From Gautieria morchelliformis (taxonomy: Eukaryota > Basidiomycota > Agaricomycetes > Gomphales > Gomphaceae): a stretch of DNA of 64,000 nucleotides. Position 1 is the stretch's first letter. The number at the start of each line of letters is the position of its first letter. Below the pieces are notes generated by a model that saw only the letters and a list, made by a program, of their open reading frames with translations, searched no databases and was not told the DNA's origin. The DNA is taken from NCBI GenBank assembly GCA_015179125.1, contig WHVA01000093.1, positions 213,158 through 277,157 of the forward strand, read 5' to 3'. Shown here in pieces: positions 32,401 through 43,691 of the stretch. Made by a program: the position numbers and the translations under genes.

Positions 32401-34085
32401 TTCTGTAAACATCCTAAAGCAAAAGAGCATATGAGCCCGACAAATAGGTACGACGCTACAGTATCACTCACAGGGTCGATTATCTTGTCGTGTGGGCCTG
32501 ATGTGATAGCACTAATGATGCGATCACCCTCTCTTCTCATGACCTTGGAGAGCTCCTCAGTGATCTGACATTTCTGGATCTCGAATTTGCGTGAGAAGGC
32601 GATCATATTCTTCTCCATCGCTTCATCGGGATCAGTGTGCAGATCTTCTTTGAGCTCGTCAAGGTCATTTGCAAGTCGAGTCTTGAGTCTTTGAGATCCA
32701 ACAGTCCCCGTGTCAAAAGCTTCGTTCTTCTTTTTCTCAACTTGACTAAGTTCTTGGAGGATATTGTCATTTTCCTGGCACGCTTTTGCGCCGCCTTTCT
32801 TCTCAATAAGCAGCGCCATATCTTTTTGCTCTGGGAGCACAAAGCGTTCGAATATCTTCATCATCGCGTCCACTTTGGCGTTCATTTCCTGTGTCGTCTT
32901 ATCCAAATTACTTAAAGTCTGGTTTGCCGCATCCACTCCGCGGGCTGTGTGAATAGTGAGTGCAAACTCAAACTCGGAGCGTCGCTTGGTAAAACGTCCG
33001 ACGAAGTCAAGCAACTTGCTTTCCCAGACAGGGCCTTTGATCACCTTCACTGTGGTGGGGTACATTCAGTGGATGCGGAACCAGTTTCCGGATAATCATA
33101 CGAACCAACGAGCTTCTTCTTAGAATAAGTCTCACAAGCGTTGGCACAGGCCTTGATGTCATCCGCTGTGCCCTGCGCGAGGCCCTGCATCCGTCCCTGG
33201 ATTGAAGTACCATCATGCGCAACCTCCGCAGGGTCCTTTACATTCTTGAGTCTGATGTAACTATAAGCTGGTTGTATCATGCACCAAAACGCAGGACGTA
33301 CTGGATGAGAACTGTCATCATGTTTTTCATTTCAACGTGCAGAGCAATGATCCGCTTGTCGTTTTCCCGCCGTTTCATTTCGAGGGTCCAGACGGCCTGA
33401 ATTTTCATGTTAGGTACTCACGGTTGTAGGAAAGATGATCAGTCAAACATTGAATGCCATGACCGCAACTATGCATGTGTGTCAGCACTTATATTAGCAT
33501 CGTTGTGTTCGCGACCCGCACCTCCAACGAATGGGTAAAGTTTAGCTACTTCGTCTAAGCTCTTCATGAGAATGGCGCTGCCTTCTAGGAAATGATTTAC
33601 GCCCTGTTCGATTGCTTCCAGCCCTCCAGTCGCGCCCAGTACCACCGATACGCCATTGATAAGGGTGGCGTTATTGTCTCGTCCGGCTTGTACCCCCGAC
33701 ACTTGATTTTCTATGTGGACATTCAGGGAATGTGAAGCTTACAGCCAGATGGTGGGCAAATCATACCAACTTGTTGCAGGACTTTATCCGTCTTAGACAG
33801 CGGAGGTGCCGTGTTCGCTACTGCCCACGCGGAAGCGAGCACATCGTTCTCTTCAATATTATCCCTTTTGGGAGGTAGCGGAGGTGTCGGAGACGCCGTC
33901 GCCGTGATGGTGGACGAAGGCGTCACCTTGTGTCCATTAGAAAACTCCACAGAGCTCTTCGGAGGAGGCAGTGGCGGGGGACTGGGGGGCTGCTGGTCAT
34001 CTGGCAGCAACTTGGAGTCGATGGACTGGGTCCGTTTACGGAGGTTTTTCTGGCTTAACCTCTTGAAGAGACGAGGGACAGACAT
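29475..34085 (-). CDS. Long EF-hand / ZZ-zinc-finger protein of unknown function
   Basis: Multi-exon minus-strand gene of about 1200 codons. From N to C: a Pro/Ser-rich start (MSVPRLFKRLSQKNLRKRTQ), a helical part (GVSVVLGATGGLEAIEQGV), long coiled regions (ATLKKVKDPAEV-type and EFALTIHTARGVDAANQTL), an EF-hand loop DDDASGFITVTE (about 32111-32146) with acidic residues at 1, 3 and 12, GRIER..FEIFRIS, IFKQQKLDVNQQFKTFAHG, a beta-rich part (GPWNGNLYYTGQV, SWSFFRERRDTRKRFI), two CxxC-rich ZZ-like segments (CDGCGGNIG; CIGCDASLTQPCWYCVQCG...FICNECDAKG) and a C-terminal coiled coil. I recall similar Agaricomycete proteins without known function. Introns are short GT-AG. Frameshifts are apparent near 31440 and 30150, so it may be a recent pseudogene or carry sequence errors. 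Confidence 0.78.
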
Positions 34086-34828
34086 TGCGACTTTGAAGGT
34101 ACTTGAGCCTCGGACTCGGAGGAGGTAGTTGTCGCAAGAGATCCGAAGACGAAGACCCGAAGAGGAACAAATTACCTATATGTATTATCAGTATACGGTT
34201 ACGCAGCAGGGTACATCGTCGGCAACGTGGACACGTGTGCAGCTCACGCACTCAGGCATGCTGACCAACTCGAAGACGAGCTCGAGAACGCCTGCTGGTG
34301 CCACCGGCTGATGTGCAAGTTTGGGTTCATCGATGAGCGCCCGAGTGCGTGCCACCCTCGCTCTCTGCGCTTGCGTCCTGCTTCAACTTTGAAAGTACAC
34401 TGTAATACTTTTACATCCTGTGTCAGCCGGACAGCAGGAAGCGCGGAGGAGGGGGATGCTTGAATGGCCCATTGGCGCGTGAACATCACTCTATAATTTA
34501 GTTTTCACACACGCCCTCGCTCACCCACCGCTACGTATGCTCACGCTCACGCGCGCGTGCCCCCCAGATTCTACCCCGACCTGCGCTCCAAGACGGGGAC
34601 CCCAGCACATCAGGCAAAAACGCAATGTGTAGATAGGGTTTCATAGACGAAATAGCGCACATAGAACGAACGCCTACCCGTGTATATGTACCCCTGCATA
34701 GCCTCCCCGTACCTGTTCATAGCCCCAGATAGCGCACCATAGCGCCAGGGTATCCCCCCATAGTCACCGCGTTTTAGGGGTTTCTACTTGTAGTTCGAAT
34801 GATTCAGATTGGCGGCAAATGGCCGAAG
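34086..34828. other. Upstream region of the EF-hand/ZZ gene; no gene seen
   Basis: No supported frame. It probably includes the promoter of the minus-strand gene starting at 34085; no specific element was identified. Confidence 0.45.
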
Positions 34829-35248
34829 CATTACCTGATAGCAGTAGGAGATTGAGGCCACGTTTGGTTAATCTATTGAGACCCCACAACAAGCCTCGAG
34901 CTGGATCGAGCGTTTCTGACATTATCTAACCTGCTGCAATCAGGTCAACTAATGGCAGTTACGAGCGGTTGATCTGTCCTTGCTCCAAATTTGTCCTATT
35001 AGCTTCATATCGATAGTATCGTCGTATTTAGATCACCTAAAGCATTACCTCGTAACCACAGGTGACTGTGGTCACGATTAGCTAGTCTATTCACACCCTA
35101 CAACAAGCCTCAAGCTCGATCGACCATTTCCGACATCATCTGATATGCTGCAATTGGGTCGACTAATCCCAGCTCCGAGTGGTTGATGTGTCCTCGCTCC
35201 AAGTTTGCCTTGTTAGCTTCATATCGGTAGTATCGTCGTATTTAGATG
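34829..35248 (+). repeat. Tandem duplication, two diverged units of about 210 bp
   Basis: Unit 1 (34829-35038) and unit 2 (35039-35248) share AAGCATTACCT, CAACAAGCCTC(G/A)AGCT, GCTGCAAT and TTAGCTTCATATCG(A/G)TAGTA followed by TCGTCGTATTTAGAT at both ends. They differ by many substitutions and a few indels. Non-coding. Confidence 0.85.
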
Positions 35249-36517
35249 GCATCCAGTATCAAGTCGGGATGGATTTGAGCACGGCCATGCCATGCCGGCC
35301 ATGCCGCAATTAAAATTTTGACTTATATACATATTTATGAAGAGCTTCCAAAGAAAATAGATTGTGGTCCGATTTTATGTAATGCACGTGTGGTCCGAAT
35401 GCATGAGAACCAAGCTGTCTTGAGGCCTAGCGTTTATCTATCAACGAGGCGGGGCATTATTCATATACACGCTGGGGCCTCTTTTCCACCACAACCCTCA
35501 CGAGTAACCACCAACTAGTACTGACCCCATCTTCCCTAATGTCCCAGGCCTCCTTCCATGTTGCTGCTAGTATTAGAGCGTAAGTCCAGTATTTGCCCCA
35601 CTATATCGTCTTCATTGATGCTCAGTGCATATATGAGCATATGCCACATCACTTCTTATAGAAGACATCAAGCCGGAACGGGTTGGGCGGGGAGCAGCTC
35701 ACGGTCACGGATATGGGGCGCACGTTTGCGGAGAGATGATCAATGTGGATCCAGAGCTGAGGAAAAGGACGTTTGAGGGGTGAGTCGGATTTGCTTGTCA
35801 TTTTGTCTTTTGCATTCTTTTTTTTTCTTTTTTTCACGTGTCACGCAAGTGTTGTTCTGCACTCCCTCCATGCGTGTCCCGTGTTTGTTGTGCATCAGTT
35901 TCCGTATCCTCTTTCCTCCCGCCGGTTCGCTTCGTGCCATGTCCGTCTGCGTGCTGACTTGTTCTTGGTGTTCTCGCACCACCCCGTCCACCTGCGCAGC
36001 CTCAAGCACAACCTCGACGACATGTTTGACGATGCCGCTATCGCGGCCACCCTGCATGCTGCGACCGGGCCACTACCACACGTGGCACGCCCACCATCGT
36101 AGATGATGGGGATCGAGCAGGGGGGCGGGTAGGGCATGTGCATGGTGCGTTTTCTTTTTTTTTTTTTTTTTTTCTTTTTTTTGTGGGCGGGAGCGGGGGC
36201 CCTTATGCATGTGACGACTCATTGGCCTTTTTGAGTGAGGTCCACACTGTTACCGCAGTATTTTATTTTTATTATCGGTTAGTCTGTACATATAGTACTA
36301 TTTAATTGGAGTGCAATGCAGGTACTAGAACAGATTTGGATTGTGCAGAGATATATATTTAAGATGTGCTCTGAGCCAGTAGAGTGTAACTGGAGTATGA
36401 GTGGCTCAGACGTGTGGATGTAAATGGTTGTAACTGAATCTATATGCTCAATGAGTACATGGTATGTCTGGATCTATCTACATGTGACTACATATAGTTG
36501 CCGCCTGTGCAAGGAAC
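35249..36517. other. No gene seen
   Basis: Includes short T-runs at 35818-35834 and 36150-36180. The plus-strand frames at 35773-36110 are split over a T-rich run and have no recognisable domain, so they are not annotated as genes. Confidence 0.45.
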
Positions 36518-37545
36518 TGTCATGACCTGTCTATTTCTCTTACCCCACTGCCTCTATGTTCCCCCTTGTCACTCCCTAGCACCTTCGCCAGAGTTCACCT
36601 CACCCTTCGACCACTCATCCTCTACATCCGCTCTATTCGCTGTTCGCCCCATTCTCCAACCGCTATTCGCTGCTTGCACATTTCGCCAACAGGCACGCCA
36701 TCAAATATGATCGATACCATTTACCCGGCGTGATGGTTCATCACTAACGCCATCATCTTCTTAATCCAACCCCTTTGGGTTTTCGTATGGCCAAAGTATG
36801 TTCGCAGGGCGTTCCTTCCATCGGTCATGTGGGATCAACCCAGTGGACGAAGAGTCCGTGCAGGGTGGCATGTATGCGGGTCCCAAGACATGGTTTCGTA
36901 CATAAGTGCCTTTGCCACCTTTACTCTCCGACATTTCATGTTTGCACTCTTCCCTCACTCTATTGTATGTTTATTCCATCTCCTTAGTATCATGACTGCA
37001 CACCCCTATCCAACCCTGACTCGTGGCGGCCTCTTTCCTATTTGCTGATACCTTACGAGCATTCGATATAAGTAGTTTACATTCACATGTATATTCCCCA
37101 GTTCAATTATCATACATCGTCCATCTTGTGCAAACTTGACCTCACTGTGATCATCGTCTTGAGCCACCTCCTGGAGATTTCTATCTTAGACCAGAAGAGG
37201 ACTTAGGCATCACTGGTGAGTTCTCATACTTCATCTTTGTTACCTTAGCCTTCAAACTATTTTCTGTGCTGTCGGCGAAGGGCTCCGAAGGAGCACCTTC
37301 GCTGGTGAAGGGATTGTCGATACTTACAGCCCTTCCGTGACACCTTGCACGTTAAATCGTCAAGTGCCACGGGCGATTTTGCTACGACTGTAGATAGGGC
37401 GAGCCCCGTTCGGGCAACCCTCTTATCTTGTGAACATTCATTGGTTCACCTATTCGCTGAACGGCATACTTATTCGCACAAGTTATTCGGGCATTCGCTG
37501 TGTTCACTAATACACGATATTAACGCCTAAAAACCAATCTTGACA
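36518..37545 (-). mobile_element. Solo LTR A (family TGTCA...TGACA), with TSD
   Basis: On the minus strand it starts TGTCAAGATTGGTTTTTAGG and ends TCATGACA. The 5 bp GGAAC is duplicated on both sides (36513-36517, 37546-37550). Length is 1028 bp versus about 1.22-1.28 kb for the copies at 38.6, 47.2 and 51.5 kb, so it carries internal deletions. There is no internal region. The short frame near 37345 inside it is repeated in the other copies and has no recognised product. Confidence 0.93.
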
Positions 37546-37550
37546 GGAAC

Positions 37551-38610
37551 ACACTTGAAGACTAGATAGACCTTGTGGTTGCCAGTCTGATGGTAAGCTG
37601 TACTAGGATATCAAGTGTCTCCAGAATGAAAGCCTATTAACGATCGGGCAGATGTACTCATGATCTGTTGCCTTACTCTCCATGCCCCACAATTAGCCAC
37701 CCTAAACCCCGTGATTGGTGTCTATTCGGACTATGAATACCTGCCGCCTCAACGCGTATTCTCCCCCATGCACGCTGGAGCGCTATCAGGTGAGGGACTC
37801 ATCTGAGCGCACAATAGCGATACAGATACTATATAAACAGAGGGGGTCACTGCAGTGACTCGGGGCACTTAATATAAGTATATCACGCACCAATTTTTCA
37901 TTGCCCAAGTTACTGATAATAAGTAACCGGGGAGCGGATTTTTGACACTTCCTCTCGATAAGCAGGGTACCGAAATCTAGTAGCTAAAATGTCTGCTTTC
38001 AGCATTTTAGAACGCTGATTTTCAGCTCTTAAGTTACTTATAAATGGTACTTTAGAACACAATAAAACATTGCTTTCTATTACTGAAAAGACACTTGGAA
38101 ATACATTGACTGAAAGCTGTTGTGAACAATGAAATAGACACAGTTACAAACCATGCATGCCGAGAAAAGACCAGAGCTGATGGACGGTTGTGACATGTGC
38201 GAGAGCGGAAGCAATGTATTAGGGTGTTTCATGCTTGTGTTTTCATGGCATTTTCAAGGCGTTTTTGGAAAAAGCGCCAGAAAAACGGGAATTGGAAAAG
38301 TGTGGCTGGTAGTAATGCACACCGTGCCGTACACCCACGGCTATATGGTGCCGTATTACGGCCACTGCACCCGTACCGTCAAGGGTCTGTGTGCTGTGCC
38401 GACGGTACGGTATACAGTACGGTTTGATGCCGTCCCCGACTCTCTCCCAGTAATACACGATTCACTGGGGCCGGTGCCGCACGGCACAAACCACCGCTGA
38501 CTTTCGGCCGTCAACGGTGGCAATTACCACTTCAAGCACTTGCGCCCACTCCCACCCACCCTCAATCTGCACCGCATGCTGTTGCGCGTTGTCACACAAC
38601 GCGTGGCACC
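37551..38610. other. No gene seen
   Basis: Spacer between LTR A and LTR B. A GTACGG/CCGTAC-rich stretch at about 38315-38490 is internally repetitive. The 115-codon frame there is not supported by any domain. Confidence 0.45.
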
Positions 38611-39885
38611 TGTCAAGATTGGTTTTCAGGCATTAATATCGTGTATTAGTGAACACAGCGAATGCCCGAATAACTTGTGCGAATAAGTATGCCGTTCGGC
38701 GAATAGGTGAACCAATGAATGTTCACAAGGTAAGAGGGTTTGCCTAAACGGGGCTCACCCTATCTACAGTCATAGCGAAATGGCCCGTGACTCTTGACGA
38801 TGTAACGTGCAAGGTCTCACGGAAGGGCTGTCTAAGTCTCGACAATCCCTTCGCTGGCGAAGGTGCTCCTTCGGAGCCCTTCGCCAACGGCACAGAAAAT
38901 GGTTCGAAGGCTAAGGTAACGAAGATGAAGTATGAGAACTCACCAGTGATGCCTAAGTCCTCTACTAGTTGAAGATGGAAATCTCCAAGAGAAGGCTTAA
39001 GACGATGACCACGGTGAGGTCAAAGCTGCACAAGATGAACGACGTATGATAATTGAACTGGGGAATATACATGCGAATGTAAACTACTTATATCGAATGC
39101 TTGTAAGGTATCAGCGAATAGGAAAGAGGCCATCACGAGTCAGGGTTGGATAGGGGTGCGCAGTCATGATACAACATAGATGAAATAAACATACAATAGA
39201 ACGTGAGAAGAGGGAGAACATGAAACGACGGAGAGTAAAGGTGGCGAAGGCACTTATGGACAAAACCATGTCTTGGGACCCGCATACATGCTACCCTGCA
39301 CGGACTCTTGGTCTACTGGGTTGATTCCGCACGACCTATGGAAGGGATGTCCTGCGAACATACTTTGACCATACGAACGCCCAATGGGGTTGGATTTAAG
39401 AAGACGATGGGGTTAATGATGAACCATCATGCCGGGTGAATGGTATCGATCATATTTGATGGTGTGCCTGCTGGTGAATGATGCGAGCAGCGAATAGCCG
39501 TTTGGTGAAATGCAAGGAAGGGCAAACAGAAGTGACATAGGGGAGGAGAGGTCGAGGTGGAGGGCGAAGCCGAGCGAACACTGAGGAGGAGTAGCGAAAG
39601 GGAAAATGGGGATACCAAGGTGCAGGAAATACACAGGTCATGACAACCCAACTATCAGAACACCATCGGAAGAGGGTCGAGCAGAGGAGGTGGTAGGCCC
39701 AGTGATGACTGCTGAGTCAGTCCCAAGACGTCGATCGTGCGTTTGACGGCGTGGCTATGGTAGTTGGCGCGAACAGCGAGAATTGGTTGCTGAACATGAC
39801 AATGGTGATCGGAACGAACATGAAGGTGGGGTGAGAAAATAGGAAAACTGAGCTTCTGAGTATGGGAAATAAACGTGTCGTGACA
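38611..39885 (-). mobile_element. LTR B (TGTCA family) with adjacent polypurine tract
   Basis: Begins TGTCAAGATTGG and ends GTCGTGACA on +. Directly outside its right end the minus strand reads CTAGGAGGGGGGTAC just before the LTR, which fits a polypurine tract, so LTR B would be the 3' LTR of an element read on the minus strand. Flanks GCACC (left) and GTACC (right) differ by one base. The internal part follows to 40864, where another LTR copy (C) begins. Confidence 0.8.
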
Positions 39886-40065
39886 GTACCCCCCTCCTAG
39901 CTTCGGAGTCCAACGACGTAGTGCTCTGGGATGGGGGATGAGTCTGAGGACGTAATAGTGCTCCCGATACGATATCTCGCCGCTTGGTCCGTGCATGGCT
40001 CAGCCCTGGGCTTTAAAAGGCGTTGCGACGTGAGGCGACGGGTTCATTTCACTATTCAATTCCTT

Positions 40066-40864
40066 ATGGCTCCTAACGAGTCCTCCTCTCTCTCTGTGCT
40101 CATCGAGCGAACGTGGGTCAAGCTGAAGGTTCGTCCTGACCTTCGGGGAGCCTTGCGCGAAGAAGTGGAGCAGTGGGCTGTCGAGGCTGAAGAGCTTCAG
40201 GTAGGAGAGCTCCCTCATCAAGGATTTTTGCTGACCACCCCATCACAGGCCGAGCTGCGTACCACATTGCGTGTTGAAGCGATCGCGGATCCCGACTTCG
40301 AACATCCGTTGGAAGTGGACGACCTGGTGAGGGAGGTGAAGGAAGCGAAAGAGTGGTTCAGGAGTGTGGGTTTCTTAGTTAGCCCAGAGTTCCTTGATGC
40401 CGGGATGAACACGGTGCCAGAACCGATAGCATCGCGAGGTCCGTCGAAGGAACCCGAGGTAGTGGGGGGTGCTACGAAGGAGCCCCGAGTTGAGGGGGAC
40501 AGTATGCGGGAGTCTGAAAGTATGTGACACTTGTTTATTTGCTGGCCTCCTGACTTGAAGTTCTCTCGAAGATCCCGCTCGCACAGCTGAGCCTATCGCT
40601 GGATCACCTGGACAATCGGCCACAGTCCAGCCCGTGCGCACGAAGCGGTGACCCATGTTCCTGTCGTCTGAAGACGAAGGCGAAAATACCCAGACACCGA
40701 AGAAGGCTCGGAAGGAACGCACTCGGAGTCCTTTGCCAGAGGTTGTCGCAGTCGAGCCGACTCCTGCCCACCGTTGCAAGGGTCGGGCGAATGCGCTGGT
40801 TACTGAATCGGACAAGGTTCCTCAATTGGTAGTGAAGCATGGTTACCCCGAGCATGCGTATTTG
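40066..40864 (+). pseudogene. Antisense ORF between LTR B and LTR C
   Basis: Starts with ATG 180 bases from the end of LTR B. It reads MAPNESSSLSVLIERTWVKL, an acidic helical region (LREEVEQWAVEAEELQVGEL), DDLVREVKEAKEWFRSVGF, and an acidic/Pro-rich part to 40527. A likely intron starts at GTATGT (about 40520), and after one in-frame TGA comes SSEDEGENTQTPKKARKER and a region with Cys/His (HRCKGRANAL, HGYPEHAYLCQ) cut off by LTR C. It is opposite in sense to the polypurine tract of LTR B. Placement, charge and the Cys/His end match the ORF at 7157-8559. Function unknown. Confidence 0.55.
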
Positions 40865-41416
40865 TGTCAAGATTGGATTATAGGCGTTAATATCGCATGT
40901 TAGTGGCGAATGCCCGAATAGCGTGTGCGATCTAGCGAATCGCCCAGCGAACAGTACCGAAGAGGTAAGGGTTAAGAAGTAAGAGGGTTACTTGAAAGGA
41001 ATTCGCCCTGATATACAGTCATAGCGAAATAGCCCATGGCACTTGACGATGTAACGTGCAAGGTGTCACGGAAAGGTTGTCTAAGTGGCAACAATCCTTT
41101 CGCCGGCGAAGGCACTCCTTCGGAGCCCTTCGCTGACAGCACAGAAAATAACTCGAAGGCTAAGGTAATGAAGATGAAGTATGAGAACTCACCAGTGATG
41201 CCTAAGTCCTTTGCTGGTCGAAGATAGAAATCTCCAAGAGGAGGCTCAAGACGATGATCACAGCGAGGTCAAGTTGGCACAAGATGGACGACATATGATA
41301 ATTGAACTGGAGAATATACATGTGAATGTAGACTACTTATACCGAATGCTCATACGGTGCTAGCGAAATAGGAAAGAGGCGGTCTGGAGTCAGGGTTGGA
41401 TAGGGGTGCATGGTCA
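40865..41416 (-). mobile_element. LTR C (TGTCA family), truncated by a copia element
   Basis: Begins TGTCAAGATTGG and follows the other family members (CGCTGACAGCACAGAAAAT, GATGAAGTATGAGAACTCAC) for 552 bp, then stops at GCATGGTCA where the copia LTR starts. The missing right half is not found on the far side of the copia element. Confidence 0.88.
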
Positions 41417-41914
41417 TGTGGAGGACAGGAATTATAGGCAGTAGGTATGGACTTGTTATTCAAAAGAGTAGACTAGAAATCAATTCACTCTCTCAGTGAA
41501 TTTAGTGGTCACTGTAAATATATTATACACTACCTAGAAATCAATTCACTACAGAGGATTTCTAGGTCAATAAATGTAAAGACTACTAGACTAATTTACT
41601 TGCCTCTCTCAGTGAATTTAGTGGTCACTGAGAGAGGGGGAAATGTGTTCCACTGCGCATGTACTACTACCCGGCCCTTTAGCGCCCAAGAGCTCGCGCG
41701 TCGAAGTCATTTCAGACTCCGCTGGGTGCAGCCGCTTGTGAAAGTAGGAATAACAAGATGAAATAGAGAGATAAGGAATGAGTGGAAAATTTCGAAAATA
41801 ACCAGAGAAATGGATGCATAATACAAGAACAATGTGAGAAGAAATTGGAAGGCCACACAACAAATTGGATATATTATGCTTGATTTTGGTGCAGGAGCAT
41901 AAATGCACCCAACA
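41417..41914 (-). mobile_element. 3' LTR of Ty1/copia element
   Basis: 498 bp, TGTTGGGTGC...CCACA on the minus strand. It is preceded (minus strand) by the polypurine tract AAGCTTGAGGGGGCG right after the RT stop codon. It is close in sequence to the 5' LTR at 46168-46666 and to the solo LTR at 52077-52574, more so to the latter. Confidence 0.93.
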
Positions 41915-41927
41915 CGCCCCCTCAAGC

Positions 41928-43691
41928 TTAATATATTCCAATTTGCTCGTTGAGAATCTTCACTCTAGGACTAGGAAGTCCTTTAGTGAGGATATCTGCC
42001 AACATTTGTTCGGTTGGCAAATAAACGAGCTTGGCTTGTTGATTTTTGATTATATCTCGAAGGAAATATAATCGGATGTCGAAATGCTTGGTTCTCGTGT
42101 GTTGTTGGGTGCCATACGTGATGGCAATGGCTGATTGATTGTCTGAATAAACTTGGATGGGTCTGTTCAGTGGTTGGAATATTTCAGAAATAAAATGGCG
42201 CATCCAAAGAGCCTCTTTGCCCGCATGGGTCAGGGCGACGAATTCGGCTTCAGTTGATGAGAGGGCTACTATCGACTGTTTCTGGCAACTCCATGAAACA
42301 GTGCCTCCATCAATCTGAAATAAGTATGCCGAATACGAACGCCTATGACTCTGTGAACCCCAATCCGCATCTGAATACCCCATCAAGCCGTCTCGATTTC
42401 TTCTAAGTGTGAGCTTGTAATGCTTCGTGCCTTTCAAATATTTGAAGACACGTTTGACTGCATTCCAATGTGTGCCACCTGGATTTTCGAGGAATTGCGA
42501 GAGTAATGACACCGCAAATGCAATGTCAGGTCGAGTGGCTACAGCCGCCCACATCAGTGATCCTATAGCTTGCCTGTATGGAAACTTCGACATGGCTTTC
42601 TTGCCTCTCTCTGTAGAAGGACATTGGTCTTTAGATAATTTTACGGCTGGATCAAGAGGCGTAGCATAAGTCTTTGCATCTTCGAGATTAAATTTTTTGA
42701 TGATCTTCTCGATGTATGCAGGTTGTGAAATTGCAATGGTCTTCTTCTGCCAGTCTCTTTCGATTTTAAGATTCAATAGCCAATGAATCTCGCCTAGATC
42801 TTTCATACTGAAGACCTGAGCAAGATCTCGTTTGACTTCGTCCAGGACTGACTGATTCTCAGCTGTGATGGTAAGGTCGTCCACAGCTGTTGCAATGATC
42901 ACATGCCCCTTTCCGCCACGTCTATAAAATACAGCCCCGTCTGTGGCTGACGTAGTGAATCCTAACTTGTGGAATTCACCACTTAGACGTTTGTACCATT
43001 CTCTTCCAGATTGCTTGAGGCCGTAGAGTGCTTTCTTCAAAAGTAGCACTTCGCCTTTGTCTCCTGACTCATATCCATACGGCTGCTTCATGTAAATAGG
43101 TTCGGGCAACGTAGCATTGAGGTATGCATAGTCCACGTCCATTTGATGGATAGGCCAGTCATTCCTAGCAGCAATGGCGCATATGATCCGTAGGGAGGAT
43201 AACCGAGCAACAGGTGAGTATGTCTCATCATAGTCGACTCCAAACTTCTGCGTGAAGCCTTGGGCGACCATTCTCGATTTAGGCATTATTGGTTTCCCTT
43301 CTGGATTACGCTTCCAAAGGTAGACCCATTTATTACCGACAATATTGGCTCCAGGAGGTGGTTTGGCTCGTTCCCACACTCCCTTGTCGATTAGGGCCTC
43401 ATACTCTTTGTCCATTGATTTCTTCCATATAGGATTATTCAGAGCTTCGTCTGCATTGCTAGGTTCAATTTGATTCAAATCCGGCGCCTTGTTATTGTTT
43501 TGACCGTCGGTTAGAAACGCACTGATGGCACACTCATAGCTACTGATGCCATCAATCTCGGAGGATAATTCTTGGTCGAATAAATCTTCTTTATGGTCCT
43601 CAACGTCCTCGTAAGCTAGCGTAGTCATATGTGCGCCAGCTTGTCTCTGGGTTTGAGATCTTGTTACGGGACCTGATGGGGCCGGCTGCAC
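41928..43691 (-). CDS. Ty1/copia reverse transcriptase-RNase H (587 codons, open)
   Basis: Uninterrupted reading frame for the C-terminal half of a copia polyprotein. It has KEYEALIDKGVWERAKPPPG, the NKWVYLWKRNPEG entry motif, FTQKFGVDYDETYSPVARLS, QMDVDYAYLNATLPEPIYM, the catalytic TAVDDLTI (in place of the usual YVDDL), FSMKDLGEIHWLLNLKIERD, and RNase H with GYSDADWGSQSHRRSYSAY, SSTEAEFVALTHAGKEALW, YSDNQSAIAI and HTRTKHFDIRLYFLRD. It is the best preserved mobile-element gene in the window. The upstream part of the same polyprotein is frameshifted, so the element is not intact as a whole. Confidence 0.93.
   Translation of the reverse strand: MQPAPSGPVTRSQTQRQAGAHMTTLAYEDVEDHKEDLFDQELSSEIDGISSYECAISAFLTDGQNNNKAPDLNQIEPSNADEALNNPIWKKSMDKEYEALIDKGVWERAKPPPGANIVGNKWVYLWKRNPEGKPIMPKSRMVAQGFTQKFGVDYDETYSPVARLSSLRIICAIAARNDWPIHQMDVDYAYLNATLPEPIYMKQPYGYESGDKGEVLLLKKALYGLKQSGREWYKRLSGEFHKLGFTTSATDGAVFYRRGGKGHVIIATAVDDLTITAENQSVLDEVKRDLAQVFSMKDLGEIHWLLNLKIERDWQKKTIAISQPAYIEKIIKKFNLEDAKTYATPLDPAVKLSKDQCPSTERGKKAMSKFPYRQAIGSLMWAAVATRPDIAFAVSLLSQFLENPGGTHWNAVKRVFKYLKGTKHYKLTLRRNRDGLMGYSDADWGSQSHRRSYSAYLFQIDGGTVSWSCQKQSIVALSSTEAEFVALTHAGKEALWMRHFISEIFQPLNRPIQVYSDNQSAIAITYGTQQHTRTKHFDIRLYFLRDIIKNQQAKLVYLPTEQMLADILTKGLPSPRVKILNEQIGIY

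Noticed and set aside
35773..36110. Overlapping plus-strand ORFs of about 109 codons
   Set aside because: They read through a T-run that creates an artificial hydrophobic stretch; no domain, no splice support and no family resemblance.
37345..37530. Conserved short ORF inside the TGTCA-family LTRs
   Set aside because: It recurs in the LTR copies because the LTRs are homologous; copies carry stops and shifts, and no product is recognisable.
38153..38500. 115-codon ORF before LTR B
   Set aside because: The sequence is dominated by GTACGG-type repeats and lacks any recognisable domain.
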